Shown piece by piece: positions 17,279 through 25,002 of a DNA stretch of 26,671 nt. This stretch comes from JBCCTX01 sp964468435. Lineage in GTDB: Bacteria > Bacteroidota > Bacteroidia > J057. Under the pieces are notes generated by a model, which saw only the letters and a list, made by a program, of their open reading frames with translations, ran no database searches and was not told where the DNA came from. Positions within the stretch are counted from its first letter, which is position 1. Each line of letters begins with the position of its first letter. The position numbers were made by a program, and so were the translations under genes. The stretch lies in assembly GCA_964468435.1 (NCBI GenBank), contig CAYXVE010000065.1, positions 1 through 26,671 on the forward strand, given 5' to 3'.

Positions 17279-18853
17279 ATGATTGAACAGGATCTTTCGA
17301 CCATTTCGCTTCGAACCAAACTGCTGATCGAACAACTGAGCCATAACCTTTTTGGCAAGGAAAAGTCTATCAGACTCACCTTGTTGTCTTCTATTGCAGG
17401 GGAGAGCATCTTCTTCCTCGGTCCTCCTGGAGTAGCCAAAAGCATGATCGCCAGAAGGCTTAAATACGCCTTCCAGGATGCCCATTCTTTTGAATATCTC
17501 ATGGGAAAATTCAGTACCCCCGATGAAGTTTTTGGGCCAGTCTCGATCAAAAAGCTGAAAGATGAAGATAAGTACGAACGTATGGTTGACAAATACCTTC
17601 CGGGTGCTCACATCGTATTCCTCGATGAAATATGGAAAGCTAGCCCTGCTATTCAAAACTCACTCCTCACCGTGATCAATGAAAAGGTATACCGCAATGG
17701 AGAACATGAAATCAAGGTCAATCTTCGAGGACTCGTAGCAGCATCCAACGAACTCCCCCGGAAAGGAGAAGGACTTGAAGCTCTGTGGGATCGCTTTCTC
17801 ATACGCATCGTCATCGATAATATCGAGGATGAATCGCTGTTCAATGAAATGGTCAAATTGCCTGATATCAACAACGCAGAAGACTGCGTAGATGATCAGC
17901 TCAAGATATCTGAAACAGAATATCACGACTGGCAAAGCCGTATCGACCAAATTGAAGTACCTGGCCATATTCTAGGTATCATTCACCACATTCGTTACTC
18001 CCTACATCAGCGAAACAGCACCTATGAAACAGATGAGAAAATTTACATTTCTGATCGCAGATGGCGTAAAATTGTCAAACTACTGCGTACAGCAGCATTC
18101 CTCAATGGTCGCGATTCCATAGAAGTGATGGACTGCTTCCTGATTACGGATTGCCTTTGGCAATATCCCAGCCATTATGAAGAAATAGTGGAACTGGTAA
18201 AAGGAAGTATCTCAAACTATGGATATATGCGTCTGGTACATACCGAATCTATCAGAAAAGAACTCGAACAACTCAGCAAAGAAATCGACAAGGGTACGCA
18301 CAAACAGAAAACTAATCAGCGACAGAGAATTAAAGTCTATCAGGATGACAACCAGAATAATTATGCACATATTCTTGAATTCTGGTCTGAAAACAATGTA
18401 TATGTACGCATTCAGGATCTTGAAAAATTATCGCCTAAAACCGAAAACTATATTCCCATCTTTGAAAAATCGGGTAAAATTTTTCGACCCTTTCAGACAT
18501 ATGTATTCTACAAAGAAGGCCCCCTTAAGTTAAAAAGTAAAAACAAAATCTTACCTATAGAAACTGAAACGATCGAAGAAGAGGTTATAGAGATAATAGT
18601 ACCCACAGATAACCAGAAAAGCATCTGGAACCGTCGCATACAGACACTACTGGATGCCATAGATGAGGACTTGAAAAACCTGGAACAACAACGGAAAAAA
18701 GAGGCTCAGGGATTTTCCAGAAATATATTTGTAAACATTGAAATGGCCCAAATCGTACATCAAAGTATCCAGCGGACAGTCAATGAACTGCTGAATACCC
18801 GTTTGGAGATCGAAAAACTAAAGGATAGCTATGTTAGCATCGGACAGGATTGA
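17279..18853 (+). CDS. ravA: MoxR-family AAA+ ATPase, RavA-like
   Basis: The protein has 524 residues from the ATG at 17279; an upstream in-frame TTG at 17273 would add two. It is a MoxR-type AAA+ ATPase thought to act as a chaperone or remodelling machine with a VWA-domain partner. Using the ATG numbering, Walker A is GPPGVAKS at 48-55, Walker B is IVFLDEI with D116 and E117, sensor 1 is AASNE at 154-158, and an arginine-finger region is LWDRFLIRI at about 169-177. The long C-terminal half (about residues 300-524) is poorly conserved and coiled-coil-like near the end (EDLKNLEQQRKKEAQGF), as in RavA. Length is close to E. coli RavA. Its stop overlaps the start of the VWA gene by 23 bases, the classic RavA-ViaA arrangement. 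Confidence 0.88.
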   Translation: MIEQDLSTISLRTKLLIEQLSHNLFGKEKSIRLTLLSSIAGESIFFLGPPGVAKSMIARRLKYAFQDAHSFEYLMGKFSTPDEVFGPVSIKKLKDEDKYERMVDKYLPGAHIVFLDEIWKASPAIQNSLLTVINEKVYRNGEHEIKVNLRGLVAASNELPRKGEGLEALWDRFLIRIVIDNIEDESLFNEMVKLPDINNAEDCVDDQLKISETEYHDWQSRIDQIEVPGHILGIIHHIRYSLHQRNSTYETDEKIYISDRRWRKIVKLLRTAAFLNGRDSIEVMDCFLITDCLWQYPSHYEEIVELVKGSISNYGYMRLVHTESIRKELEQLSKEIDKGTHKQKTNQRQRIKVYQDDNQNNYAHILEFWSENNVYVRIQDLEKLSPKTENYIPIFEKSGKIFRPFQTYVFYKEGPLKLKSKNKILPIETETIEEEVIEIIVPTDNQKSIWNRRIQTLLDAIDEDLKNLEQQRKKEAQGFSRNIFVNIEMAQIVHQSIQRTVNELLNTRLEIEKLKDSYVSIGQD

Positions 18854-20543
18854 GAAAGAACTTTCTGGATTCATTGAGTTTGGAGGGCTTATGACTCAAG
18901 AGCAACGTAAATATATAATCAACCTGTTGTTCAGACATTTTTATGATGCTTCGTTTTTGGGCCTTAGGGAACTGGAGGCTTCAGAACTCCCCAGCCAGTA
19001 TCCCAATTGGAGCCAGCTGCTCAAGCAGCTGATGCTAGAAGAAAATCTCAGGATTCATACCTTGAACAATGAAGATTTTTCATTAAGCGTAACCCGAGAA
19101 GCTGTCAATTGGTTTCGCCAAACCTTTATGAAACTTGAGTCTGATCACGATCTGGAACAAGAAGAAGATCATCTCAAATATTTTGAAAAGAATATAGAAC
19201 AGGCAAGTTTCACACAATGGGAACATTCGATCGAGCAACTCCTGCAGTGGTATCCGCAGCATCAGCGAAGCTGGAATTTTTACCTTCGCCAGCTCACACA
19301 ATTATATCAGGAAATCAAAGCCGGAGACCCGGATCAAATCAATACCTTGAAACAGGAAAAGCTGTCTATTGTTCGTAACCAGGTCATCTCAGATTGGAAG
19401 CAGTTTATTTTCCAAAAAAAGACCCATCAAGAGGAATCTTTTCTACTGGGGGAATTTGCCAGTTATTACGATTCACTGAAGCAAAAAATTGATCAGCTGG
19501 ATCTGGTGGGAGATCTTCTGGCTCCCTATTACAGCTTCTTTGGACACGCCTGGAATAACTCGCTCGAAAGCTGGGAAAATATCAACTGGGATAAAATGGC
19601 CGAAACTGCCAAGAAATTGCAGCAGGATCCGCATCTTCAGACCCTGGTTGAACTACTGGGCAGATGGCAGATCCACGATGCTGAAAGGACAACAGTCCAG
19701 ATGACTACCATCAACCCCAAACCCGTATGGACTCCCAACCCCATCGGTAAATCAGAGATCATTGGCGTCCATCATAGCGATCAGCTCAGTGCTATGCTGC
19801 CCTCGGAGGTAGCCTTACTGGGTAGTCCGGAAACCGAACTGTTATTCTCCAAAAAGTTTGTAGAGAAAAAACTTTTGACCTTTCACTTCCATTCGAAAGA
19901 CTTGTCTATCGAGCACGAGATCAGTACACGGGAAATACCGGAAAGTGATGCCGAAAAGCGTGGCCCCCTGATCATGTGTGTGGATACCAGTGGATCGATG
20001 TATGGAGAACCCGAAAGAATTGCCAAAGCATTAGCTTTTGGTATTTTGGATATTGCCCTGAAAGAGAAAAGAAAGGCTTATCTGATCTCTTTTTCTACGA
20101 CCTATGAGCAGATCGAACTTACAGGGGTGGAAGAGGACTTTGAGAGAATGGCCGAATTTCTTCAGATGAGCTTTCACGGAGGAACGGACCTGCAGCCTCC
20201 CTTACGCCGAACCCTGAAAATGCTGGAAGAAGAACATTTTGAACAGGCCGATGTATTGGTCATCTCAGACTTTGTCCTGCCTGCTATGGACCGGGATATA
20301 TTTGATAAAATACTGGAACAGCGTCAACAACACGGTACCCACTTTCACAGTATGCTCATCACCAGAAGACCCGATCCTAGAACAGCTCCCCTGCCCGTAT
20401 TTGACCACCATTGGATCTATGATCTCGAAAACCCCAAGGTTCTCCGGCAGACTTACGATCATTTCGAAGAACTGAGAAATCATCCCCTGGAACGAGATGA
20501 AGATGCTACTGCACATTCAAATACGAGTGATCAAAAACAATAA
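18831..20543 (+). CDS. viaA: VWA-domain protein, ViaA-like partner of RavA
   Basis: This 570-residue protein has a helical N-terminal region and a C-terminal von Willebrand factor A domain from about residue 375. The metal-ion-dependent adhesion site is intact: D385-T-S-G-S389, T452 (GGTD) and D480 (VISDF). This is the ViaA type of VWA protein, which binds the RavA ATPase and in E. coli influences membrane and respiratory-complex-linked processes. The start at 18831 overlaps the ATPase gene by 23 bases, suggesting translational coupling. A later Met at residue 21 is an alternative start. It is longer than E. coli ViaA (about 480 residues), the extra length being mainly in the N-terminal part. 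A small unrecognised gene follows after 45 bases. Confidence 0.86.
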   Translation: MLASDRIEKELSGFIEFGGLMTQEQRKYIINLLFRHFYDASFLGLRELEASELPSQYPNWSQLLKQLMLEENLRIHTLNNEDFSLSVTREAVNWFRQTFMKLESDHDLEQEEDHLKYFEKNIEQASFTQWEHSIEQLLQWYPQHQRSWNFYLRQLTQLYQEIKAGDPDQINTLKQEKLSIVRNQVISDWKQFIFQKKTHQEESFLLGEFASYYDSLKQKIDQLDLVGDLLAPYYSFFGHAWNNSLESWENINWDKMAETAKKLQQDPHLQTLVELLGRWQIHDAERTTVQMTTINPKPVWTPNPIGKSEIIGVHHSDQLSAMLPSEVALLGSPETELLFSKKFVEKKLLTFHFHSKDLSIEHEISTREIPESDAEKRGPLIMCVDTSGSMYGEPERIAKALAFGILDIALKEKRKAYLISFSTTYEQIELTGVEEDFERMAEFLQMSFHGGTDLQPPLRRTLKMLEEEHFEQADVLVISDFVLPAMDRDIFDKILEQRQQHGTHFHSMLITRRPDPRTAPLPVFDHHWIYDLENPKVLRQTYDHFEELRNHPLERDEDATAHSNTSDQKQ

Positions 20544-20588
20544 TTTTATTATCTTCCCAATTAAAATACTCTTAAGTAAAGACAACCT

Positions 20589-21002
20589 ATGTTTACCCGC
20601 ATCCAACGCATTCCCTTTTCCCTGGATGACATCTACAGCGGATTTGCCGAAGCTGAAGGAATACTTACCGTAAATAACGACGAACTGGTATTTGAATTCC
20701 AGACCAAAGATACTGTCTTCGGAGTTATCATGTCCAAACCCCGTAAAATAACGATACCCATCAGTGAAATTGTATCCATTAAGTATAAAAGAAACTGGTT
20801 TGTCTCAAGATTGCAGATCTACGTCAGTCAGCTTAGCTTACTCCAGGCCTTTCCCAAAACCAAGGAAGGCGGCGTTTCCCTCAAGATCAAACGCAAACAC
20901 AAGCAGACTGCTCAGGATATCGTATCATTTGTCAACTACCGCCTGTCTGAATACCGGCTCGACTCGATGGATAGTGAATTTCGCAGTAGTGAGGACTGGT
21001 AA
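20589..21002 (+). CDS. Small protein of unknown function, possibly PH-like fold
   Basis: This 137-residue protein has no signal peptide and no membrane segment. I do not recognise the family. It alternates short strand-like segments (EGILTVNNDELVFEFQTK, KITIPISEIVSIKYKR, SRLQIYVSQLSLL, VSLKIKRK) and ends in a helix (AQDIVSFVNYRLSEYR). That pattern fits a small bacterial PH/GRAM-like domain, but this is inference from visual pattern only. It lies 45 bases after the ViaA-like gene on the same strand and may be the third member of that unit. Its early codons look normal (ATG start, acidic middle, basic end). Confidence 0.75.
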   Translation: MFTRIQRIPFSLDDIYSGFAEAEGILTVNNDELVFEFQTKDTVFGVIMSKPRKITIPISEIVSIKYKRNWFVSRLQIYVSQLSLLQAFPKTKEGGVSLKIKRKHKQTAQDIVSFVNYRLSEYRLDSMDSEFRSSEDW

Positions 21003-21091
21003 GCAATGAAGCTAATTATATAAGCTTGATGTGGATTGTGGATACGGACCATGGTTGAAGAACCACAAACGATAAACAATATTTTAACAAT

Positions 21092-21128
21092 ACAATACCC
21101 CAATGGCACAATACCCCAATGACACAAT
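21092..21128 (+). repeat. Tandem 16-base repeat, 2.3 copies
   Basis: The unit ACAATACCCCAATGRC occurs at 21092-21107 and 21108-21123, differing at one base, and is followed by a third partial ACAAT. It sits in the 205-base gap between the small unknown gene and the beta-propeller gene. Confidence 0.85.
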
Positions 21129-21180
21129 TTCTCCCCTCAACATTTAACCTTTTCTTTATACATTGCTGACAAATGGATGA

Positions 21181-21188
21181 TAGGTTTG
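21181..21188 (+). promoter_or_regulatory. Candidate promoter -7 element for the beta-propeller gene
   Basis: TAGGTTTG matches the Bacteroidota -7 consensus TAnnTTTG exactly and ends 19 bases before the ATG at 21208. The nearest upstream TTG (21163-21165) is only 15 bases away, shorter than the usual spacing, so the -33 element is weak. Confidence 0.42.
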
Positions 21189-21207
21189 TAGAAAAATAAT
21201 CTCTGAA

Positions 21208-21984
21208 ATGAAAAATCTCCTTCTCCCTTTATCATTCATCATGGCTTCCCTGACTTCTACCTGCGCTCAGGAAGTGGAAGAATTATTTCGAATATCTGCT
21301 CCTAATGCCACACAGGCCGTAGCAGTAGACAAAACCCATTTTTACACCATCAGCAATTCCAGGATTGTCAAACGCAACAAATCCGATGGAGAGATCGTCG
21401 ATTCCTGGGAAGGTCCCCTCAAGCATCTCAACAGCGGAATTATCCTTGATGAAAAACTCTACTGCGCCAATACCAATTATCCCGATACACCTATGGCCAG
21501 TTCTATTGAGGTCTATAATCCAGAAACCCTGGAGCACATAGGTACACATAGCTTTGGGATGTACATCGGTTCACTTACCTGGATTGATCGATATGAGGGA
21601 AAATGGTATGCCATGTTTGTCCACTATGATGAGAAAGGTAGAGAACGCGACCTAGATGCTTCCTATACTACTTTGGTGCAATTCGATGATCAATGGAGAC
21701 GAACTGCCGGCTGGACTATTCCCAAAGACTTGGTTGACAGACTGAGACCCATGAGTATTTCCGGAGGATCAGTTGGTGTAGATGGATTGATCTATTGCAG
21801 TCCCCATCACTTCGAAGAGATCTACATCCTAAAATTTCCCAAAATGGGCTATGAATTGGAGTGGCTGGAAACAATTGAAGTGCCTTTTCAGGGACAAGGG
21901 TTAGCATTAGACCGCTATGAATCAGGAGTGATCTATGGGATACACCGCAGGAATCGTGAAGTGATTAGTATTAAGTTAAAATAA
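21208..21984 (+). CDS. Secreted beta-propeller-like protein of unknown function
   Basis: This 258-residue protein has a signal peptide to about residue 20 (TSTCA then QEVEE). Cys19 is not in a good lipobox, so ordinary signal peptidase I cleavage is favoured. The mature part repeats short strand modules such as TQAVAVDKTHFYTISNSRIVK, NSGIILDEKLYCANTNYP, GSVGVDGLIYCSPHH and QGLALDRYESGVIYGIHRR. This pattern resembles NHL/SMP-30-type beta-propellers that read out as 'value at a place' repeats. No catalytic motif was recognised and I cannot name a substrate. The gene has its own promoter-like site just upstream and is convergent with prfB. Confidence 0.75.
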   Translation: MKNLLLPLSFIMASLTSTCAQEVEELFRISAPNATQAVAVDKTHFYTISNSRIVKRNKSDGEIVDSWEGPLKHLNSGIILDEKLYCANTNYPDTPMASSIEVYNPETLEHIGTHSFGMYIGSLTWIDRYEGKWYAMFVHYDEKGRERDLDASYTTLVQFDDQWRRTAGWTIPKDLVDRLRPMSISGGSVGVDGLIYCSPHHFEEIYILKFPKMGYELEWLETIEVPFQGQGLALDRYESGVIYGIHRRNREVISIKLK

Positions 21985-22139
21985 TTCTCCCAAATTTTGT
22001 AATAGAGACAAAATCTTAATAACAGTCGTAGGTAGGTCTTTTAGGTAGAATAAGAGGGAACACTCATAATACTTCTGAAAAACTCTTACAGTTGATTGCG
22101 ATCATCTACAGTATTTAGTCAAAAATAAATAGTTAACCA

Positions 22140-23243
22140 TTAAATCACTTCCTTGGAACTGGTCTCACTTGCACTCATCAGATAGGTTTTAATAAACTCA
22201 TCCAACTCCCCATCCATGACTGCTTGTACATTGCTGGTCTCTGTATGGGTGCGAACGTCCTTGACCAATTTATACGGATGCATGACGTAGTTACGAATTT
22301 GCGATCCCCATTCAATCTTTTTCTTAGTTCCCTCTACTTTTGCTCGCTCTTCGTCTCGCTTTTCTACTTCTTGCTGGTAGAGCCTACTTTTCAGCATTTG
22401 CATGGCTTTGTCCCGGTTGCGAAGCTGGCTTCGCTCTTGCTGACATTCTACAACAATTCCGGAAGGAAAGTGGGTCAATCGTACAGCCGTCTCTACTTTG
22501 TTCACATTCTGTCCTCCTTTGCCACTAGCGTGAAAAGTGTCAAACGTTACATCTGCTGGATTTACCTCGATCTCAATCGAGTCATCTACCTGAGGATAGA
22601 CAAATACTGAAGCAAAGGAAGTATGTCTGCGATTATTAGAGTCAAAGGGACTGATACGCACCAGACGGTGTACACCGGATTCTCCTTTGAGATAGCCGTA
22701 GACAAAATCACCATTAATCTCGATCGAACAGCTCTTGATCCCCGCTGTATCCCCTTCTACCTCACTGAGGAGAGTCCACTTAAAACCGTGTTTCTCTGCG
22801 TACATTATATACATTCTCTTCAGCATCTGTGCCCAATCCTGACTCTCTGTTCCACCCGCCCCAGCATTAATATCCAGAATACAACCTAACCGGTCCTCCT
22901 CAAGGGAAAGCATATTCTGAAACTCCAGAGCTTCTATCGCTTTTAGTGCACGATCATAAGCTTTATCTACCTCTTCCACGCTCACCTCGTCTGCCTGATA
23001 AAATTCATTCAGTACCTCTACCTCTCCAACTTTCTCCACCACTTTGTCAAATGCATCGGTCCACACCTTCAGATTACTAATTTCTTTGAGTACTTTTTGT
23101 GCATCATCCGGCGAATCCCAAAAGTCGGGCTGTTGCGTAATGGCTTCTTTCTCCTCGATTAAAGCCAGCTTTTTACTTATGTCTAGGTATTTTCCCAATG
23201 CTTCCTTACGCTCCTGTATTTCCTTTAACATGTCCTGCGTCAT
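22140..23243 (-). CDS. prfB: Peptide chain release factor 2, without programmed frameshift
   Basis: This 367-residue RF2 recognises UGA and UAA stop codons and triggers peptide release. The stop-codon recognition tripeptide SPF is at 198-200 within RISPFDSNNRRHTSF, and the catalytic GGQ is at 243-245 within ASGKGGQNVNKVETAVRLTH. In many bacteria prfB carries a +1 frameshift at an in-frame UGA around codon 25. Here the corresponding site reads continuously as Tyr-Leu-Asp (KYLDISKK), with codons 20-21 CTA GAC at 23181-23186 and no stop. The autoregulatory frameshift is therefore absent. The start at 23243 matches the usual N-terminus, and a Bacteroidota-type promoter lies just upstream (23284-23314). 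Confidence 0.96.
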   Translation of the reverse strand: MTQDMLKEIQERKEALGKYLDISKKLALIEEKEAITQQPDFWDSPDDAQKVLKEISNLKVWTDAFDKVVEKVGEVEVLNEFYQADEVSVEEVDKAYDRALKAIEALEFQNMLSLEEDRLGCILDINAGAGGTESQDWAQMLKRMYIMYAEKHGFKWTLLSEVEGDTAGIKSCSIEINGDFVYGYLKGESGVHRLVRISPFDSNNRRHTSFASVFVYPQVDDSIEIEVNPADVTFDTFHASGKGGQNVNKVETAVRLTHFPSGIVVECQQERSQLRNRDKAMQMLKSRLYQQEVEKRDEERAKVEGTKKKIEWGSQIRNYVMHPYKLVKDVRTHTETSNVQAVMDGELDEFIKTYLMSASETSSKEVI

Positions 23244-23283
23244 ATACTATCGAATTAATCGTTTATTTAGCTAATAAATTTAA

Positions 23284-23314
23284 TAAATTTACGGCTATGT
23301 TCATCTAATCCAAA
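23284..23314 (-). promoter_or_regulatory. Bacteroidota-type promoter for prfB
   Basis: Read on the minus strand, TTTG (23311-23314) is followed after exactly 19 bases by TAAATTTA (23284-23291). This matches the Bacteroidota -33 TTTG and five of six fixed positions of the -7 TAnnTTTG. Transcription would start about 35 bases before the prfB ATG. The -33 element lies only 2 bases from the divergent LysE start codon. Confidence 0.6.
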
Positions 23315-23316
23315 GA

Positions 23317-23940
23317 ATGGAAAGCTTTCACTTGCCAGTTTGGGTGCTTGTATCGCTTGCCAGTTTCCTGGGTGCGCTGCCCTTTGGGATCGTTAACCTC
23401 AATGTGGTGGAAACTACACTGCGTAAAACGACCAAAGAGGGTATCTTGATGTCAGCAGGAGCTACCCTCACCGAGTTTTTACATGCCTTTGTGGCTATTC
23501 AATGTGCGGCTTATTTCAGTCATAACTTTGAAGATAATCCCTATACCCAAATAACCGTATTCGTCGTATTCTTCACCCTTGGATTATTTTTCTTTTTCAA
23601 AAAGCAACATCCACCTCAACGTAAAAAACGATTTAAAGTCAAAGTTACTGATTTCTCTCGTGGGATGTTTTTAAGCCTGATCAATCCTCAGGCACTCCCC
23701 TTCTGGCTGTTCGTCATCACGTATTTCACCTCTCACAAGCTGTTTACCATTCGCGAAGACACCATCCCATCTTTTTTGTTCGGCGTTGGAATTGGAAAAT
23801 TTATGGCTTTGCTTATTTTCGTCGCCTTTAGTCTGTTCATACGAAAAAGGATGGGAAGAATCGGAGACTTTATGAATAAAATTATTGGAACAATCTTTGT
23901 CGTGCTGGCATTGGTGCAAGCCTTTATAACCTGGCTTTAG
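23317..23940 (+). CDS. LysE/RhtB-family exporter
   Basis: This 207-residue inner-membrane protein has about six hydrophobic helices. Typical LysE-family features are an N-terminal helix with GALPFGIVNLNVVETTLRK, a Gly-rich region leading to EFLHAFVAIQ, and NPQALPFWLFVITYF in the second half, comparable to the NPKA(L/F) motif. Members export amino acids or related small molecules using the proton gradient. The length is normal. The gene is divergent from prfB, 73 bases away. Decayed T9SS cargo sequence begins immediately after its stop. Substrate is not predictable. Confidence 0.86.
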   Translation: MESFHLPVWVLVSLASFLGALPFGIVNLNVVETTLRKTTKEGILMSAGATLTEFLHAFVAIQCAAYFSHNFEDNPYTQITVFVVFFTLGLFFFFKKQHPPQRKKRFKVKVTDFSRGMFLSLINPQALPFWLFVITYFTSHKLFTIREDTIPSFLFGVGIGKFMALLIFVAFSLFIRKRMGRIGDFMNKIIGTIFVVLALVQAFITWL

Positions 23941-23952
23941 CCCACTCACCAT

Positions 23953-24224
23953 ATGCAAGATATTCCCTTTTTCAAGTCCTCTTTTACTGTCATCCATGCA
24001 TTCCCGACGTTCAGCTAGATAGGTTTACCTTCTCTGTCGATGCTCGTCGAGCCATTTTCCATCAACTGGAAGTCCTTTCTGCTACAGGTCAAATTGTATT
24101 AAATCATACGATCACATCTCTTTCAGGCTATAGCGAATAGGAAATTGATCTTTCCTATTTTCCTGAGGAGGCACCTATTACTATACTTCGAAAATGGATT
24201 TTTCAAAAGCTAGTAGAAAAATGA
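23953..24224 (+). pseudogene. Decayed T9SS C-terminal sorting domain (first remnant)
   Basis: In one frame, codons from 24006 read LDRFTFSVDARRAI and then LEVLSATGQIVLNHTI, the pattern of a type IX secretion C-terminal sorting domain. The frame meets an in-frame TAG at 24138-24140 before EIDLSYFP and ends at a TGA at 24222-24224 after KLVEK. The preceding part (SSFTVIHAFPTFS, from 23953) lies in another frame, so a frameshift near 24015 is also needed. The tail aligns with the second remnant downstream: GYSE-stop-EIDLSYFP against GYNQWEVDVANLP, placing the stop where that copy has Trp. No signal peptide or body of a cargo protein remains. Confidence 0.65.
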
Positions 24225-24998
24225 TTAACCTATGAAAAATGCAGTAAGGGATATGCATGCCGGATAAATTTCTACGTATCCGCTCCTACTAATCCCACCA
24301 TCAAAATATTTTGGGACCGTGACTATACCTGGGATACAGGAGATCGTACCAATGATAGCAGTGTCTCAGAAGTTGTCAAAGCTACTAATCTTATCGATAC
24401 CTGCAACCGCGATCAGGAAATAGATTTCGAAACGGATTTGGGCATACTGCCAGTAACCTGGCCATTGTGGAGAGCAAGTGATCATAAAGACCATGTACAG
24501 TTAAGTTGGGCTACAGCTTCAGAACTCAATAGCTCACACTTTGAGATCGAACGTAGTCAGGACGGCATCCACTTTCACAAGATTGGCCAGATTGAGAGCA
24601 TCGGTACGACAGATGACATGAGCATATACGAGTACATCGACGATCAACCATTTGGAGGAATCTCATACTATAGGCTTAAACAGGTAGATCTCAATGGTGC
24701 ATTCGAATACACAGAAATAATAGCAGTGCACAATGTTGCACTACAGGAACTAATAGTCCAGGTTTATCCTTATCACATGTCTGATCGTTTCACGCTTTCC
24801 ACACAGCTACCCAATGCATCAAAGGTTGAGGTACAACTTCTGTCACTCTCGGGAATAATACTTCTTCAACAAGAGTTGGTCGCAACCCAGGGATACAATC
24901 AATGGGAAGTTGATGTGGCAAATTTGCCGGGGGGAATGTATTACTATGTCTTGCAACAAGATCATGCTCGAGCTGTAGGGAAAATTGTCAAACAATGA
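24225..24998 (+). pseudogene. Truncated T9SS cargo protein with sorting domain (second remnant)
   Basis: An open frame runs from just after the previous TGA to the TGA at 24998, but it has no ATG near its start. The first usable start is TTG at 24438 (186 codons), which would lack a signal peptide. The C-terminal half is typical of T9SS cargo in this group: LPVTW, then VQLSWATASELNSSHFEIER, YYRLKQVDLNGAFEYTEI, and a type-A sorting domain (DRFTLSTQLP, VEVQLLSLSGIILLQQ, NLPGGMYYYVLQQ, GKIVKQ). T9SS cargo normally needs an N-terminal Sec signal, so this is most likely a 3' remnant of a larger secreted protein. Its stop lies 4 bases from the convergent tolC-like gene's stop. Confidence 0.72.
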
Positions 24999-25002
24999 CT
25001 AT

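Noticed and set aside
17273..17281. TTG start for the RavA-like gene
   Set aside because: An ATG two codons later is a more ordinary start, so 17279 was preferred; the difference is two residues.
16951..17656. Long minus-strand ORFs across the M42 and RavA-like genes
   Set aside because: They are antisense to genes with intact catalytic motifs and show no family resemblance.
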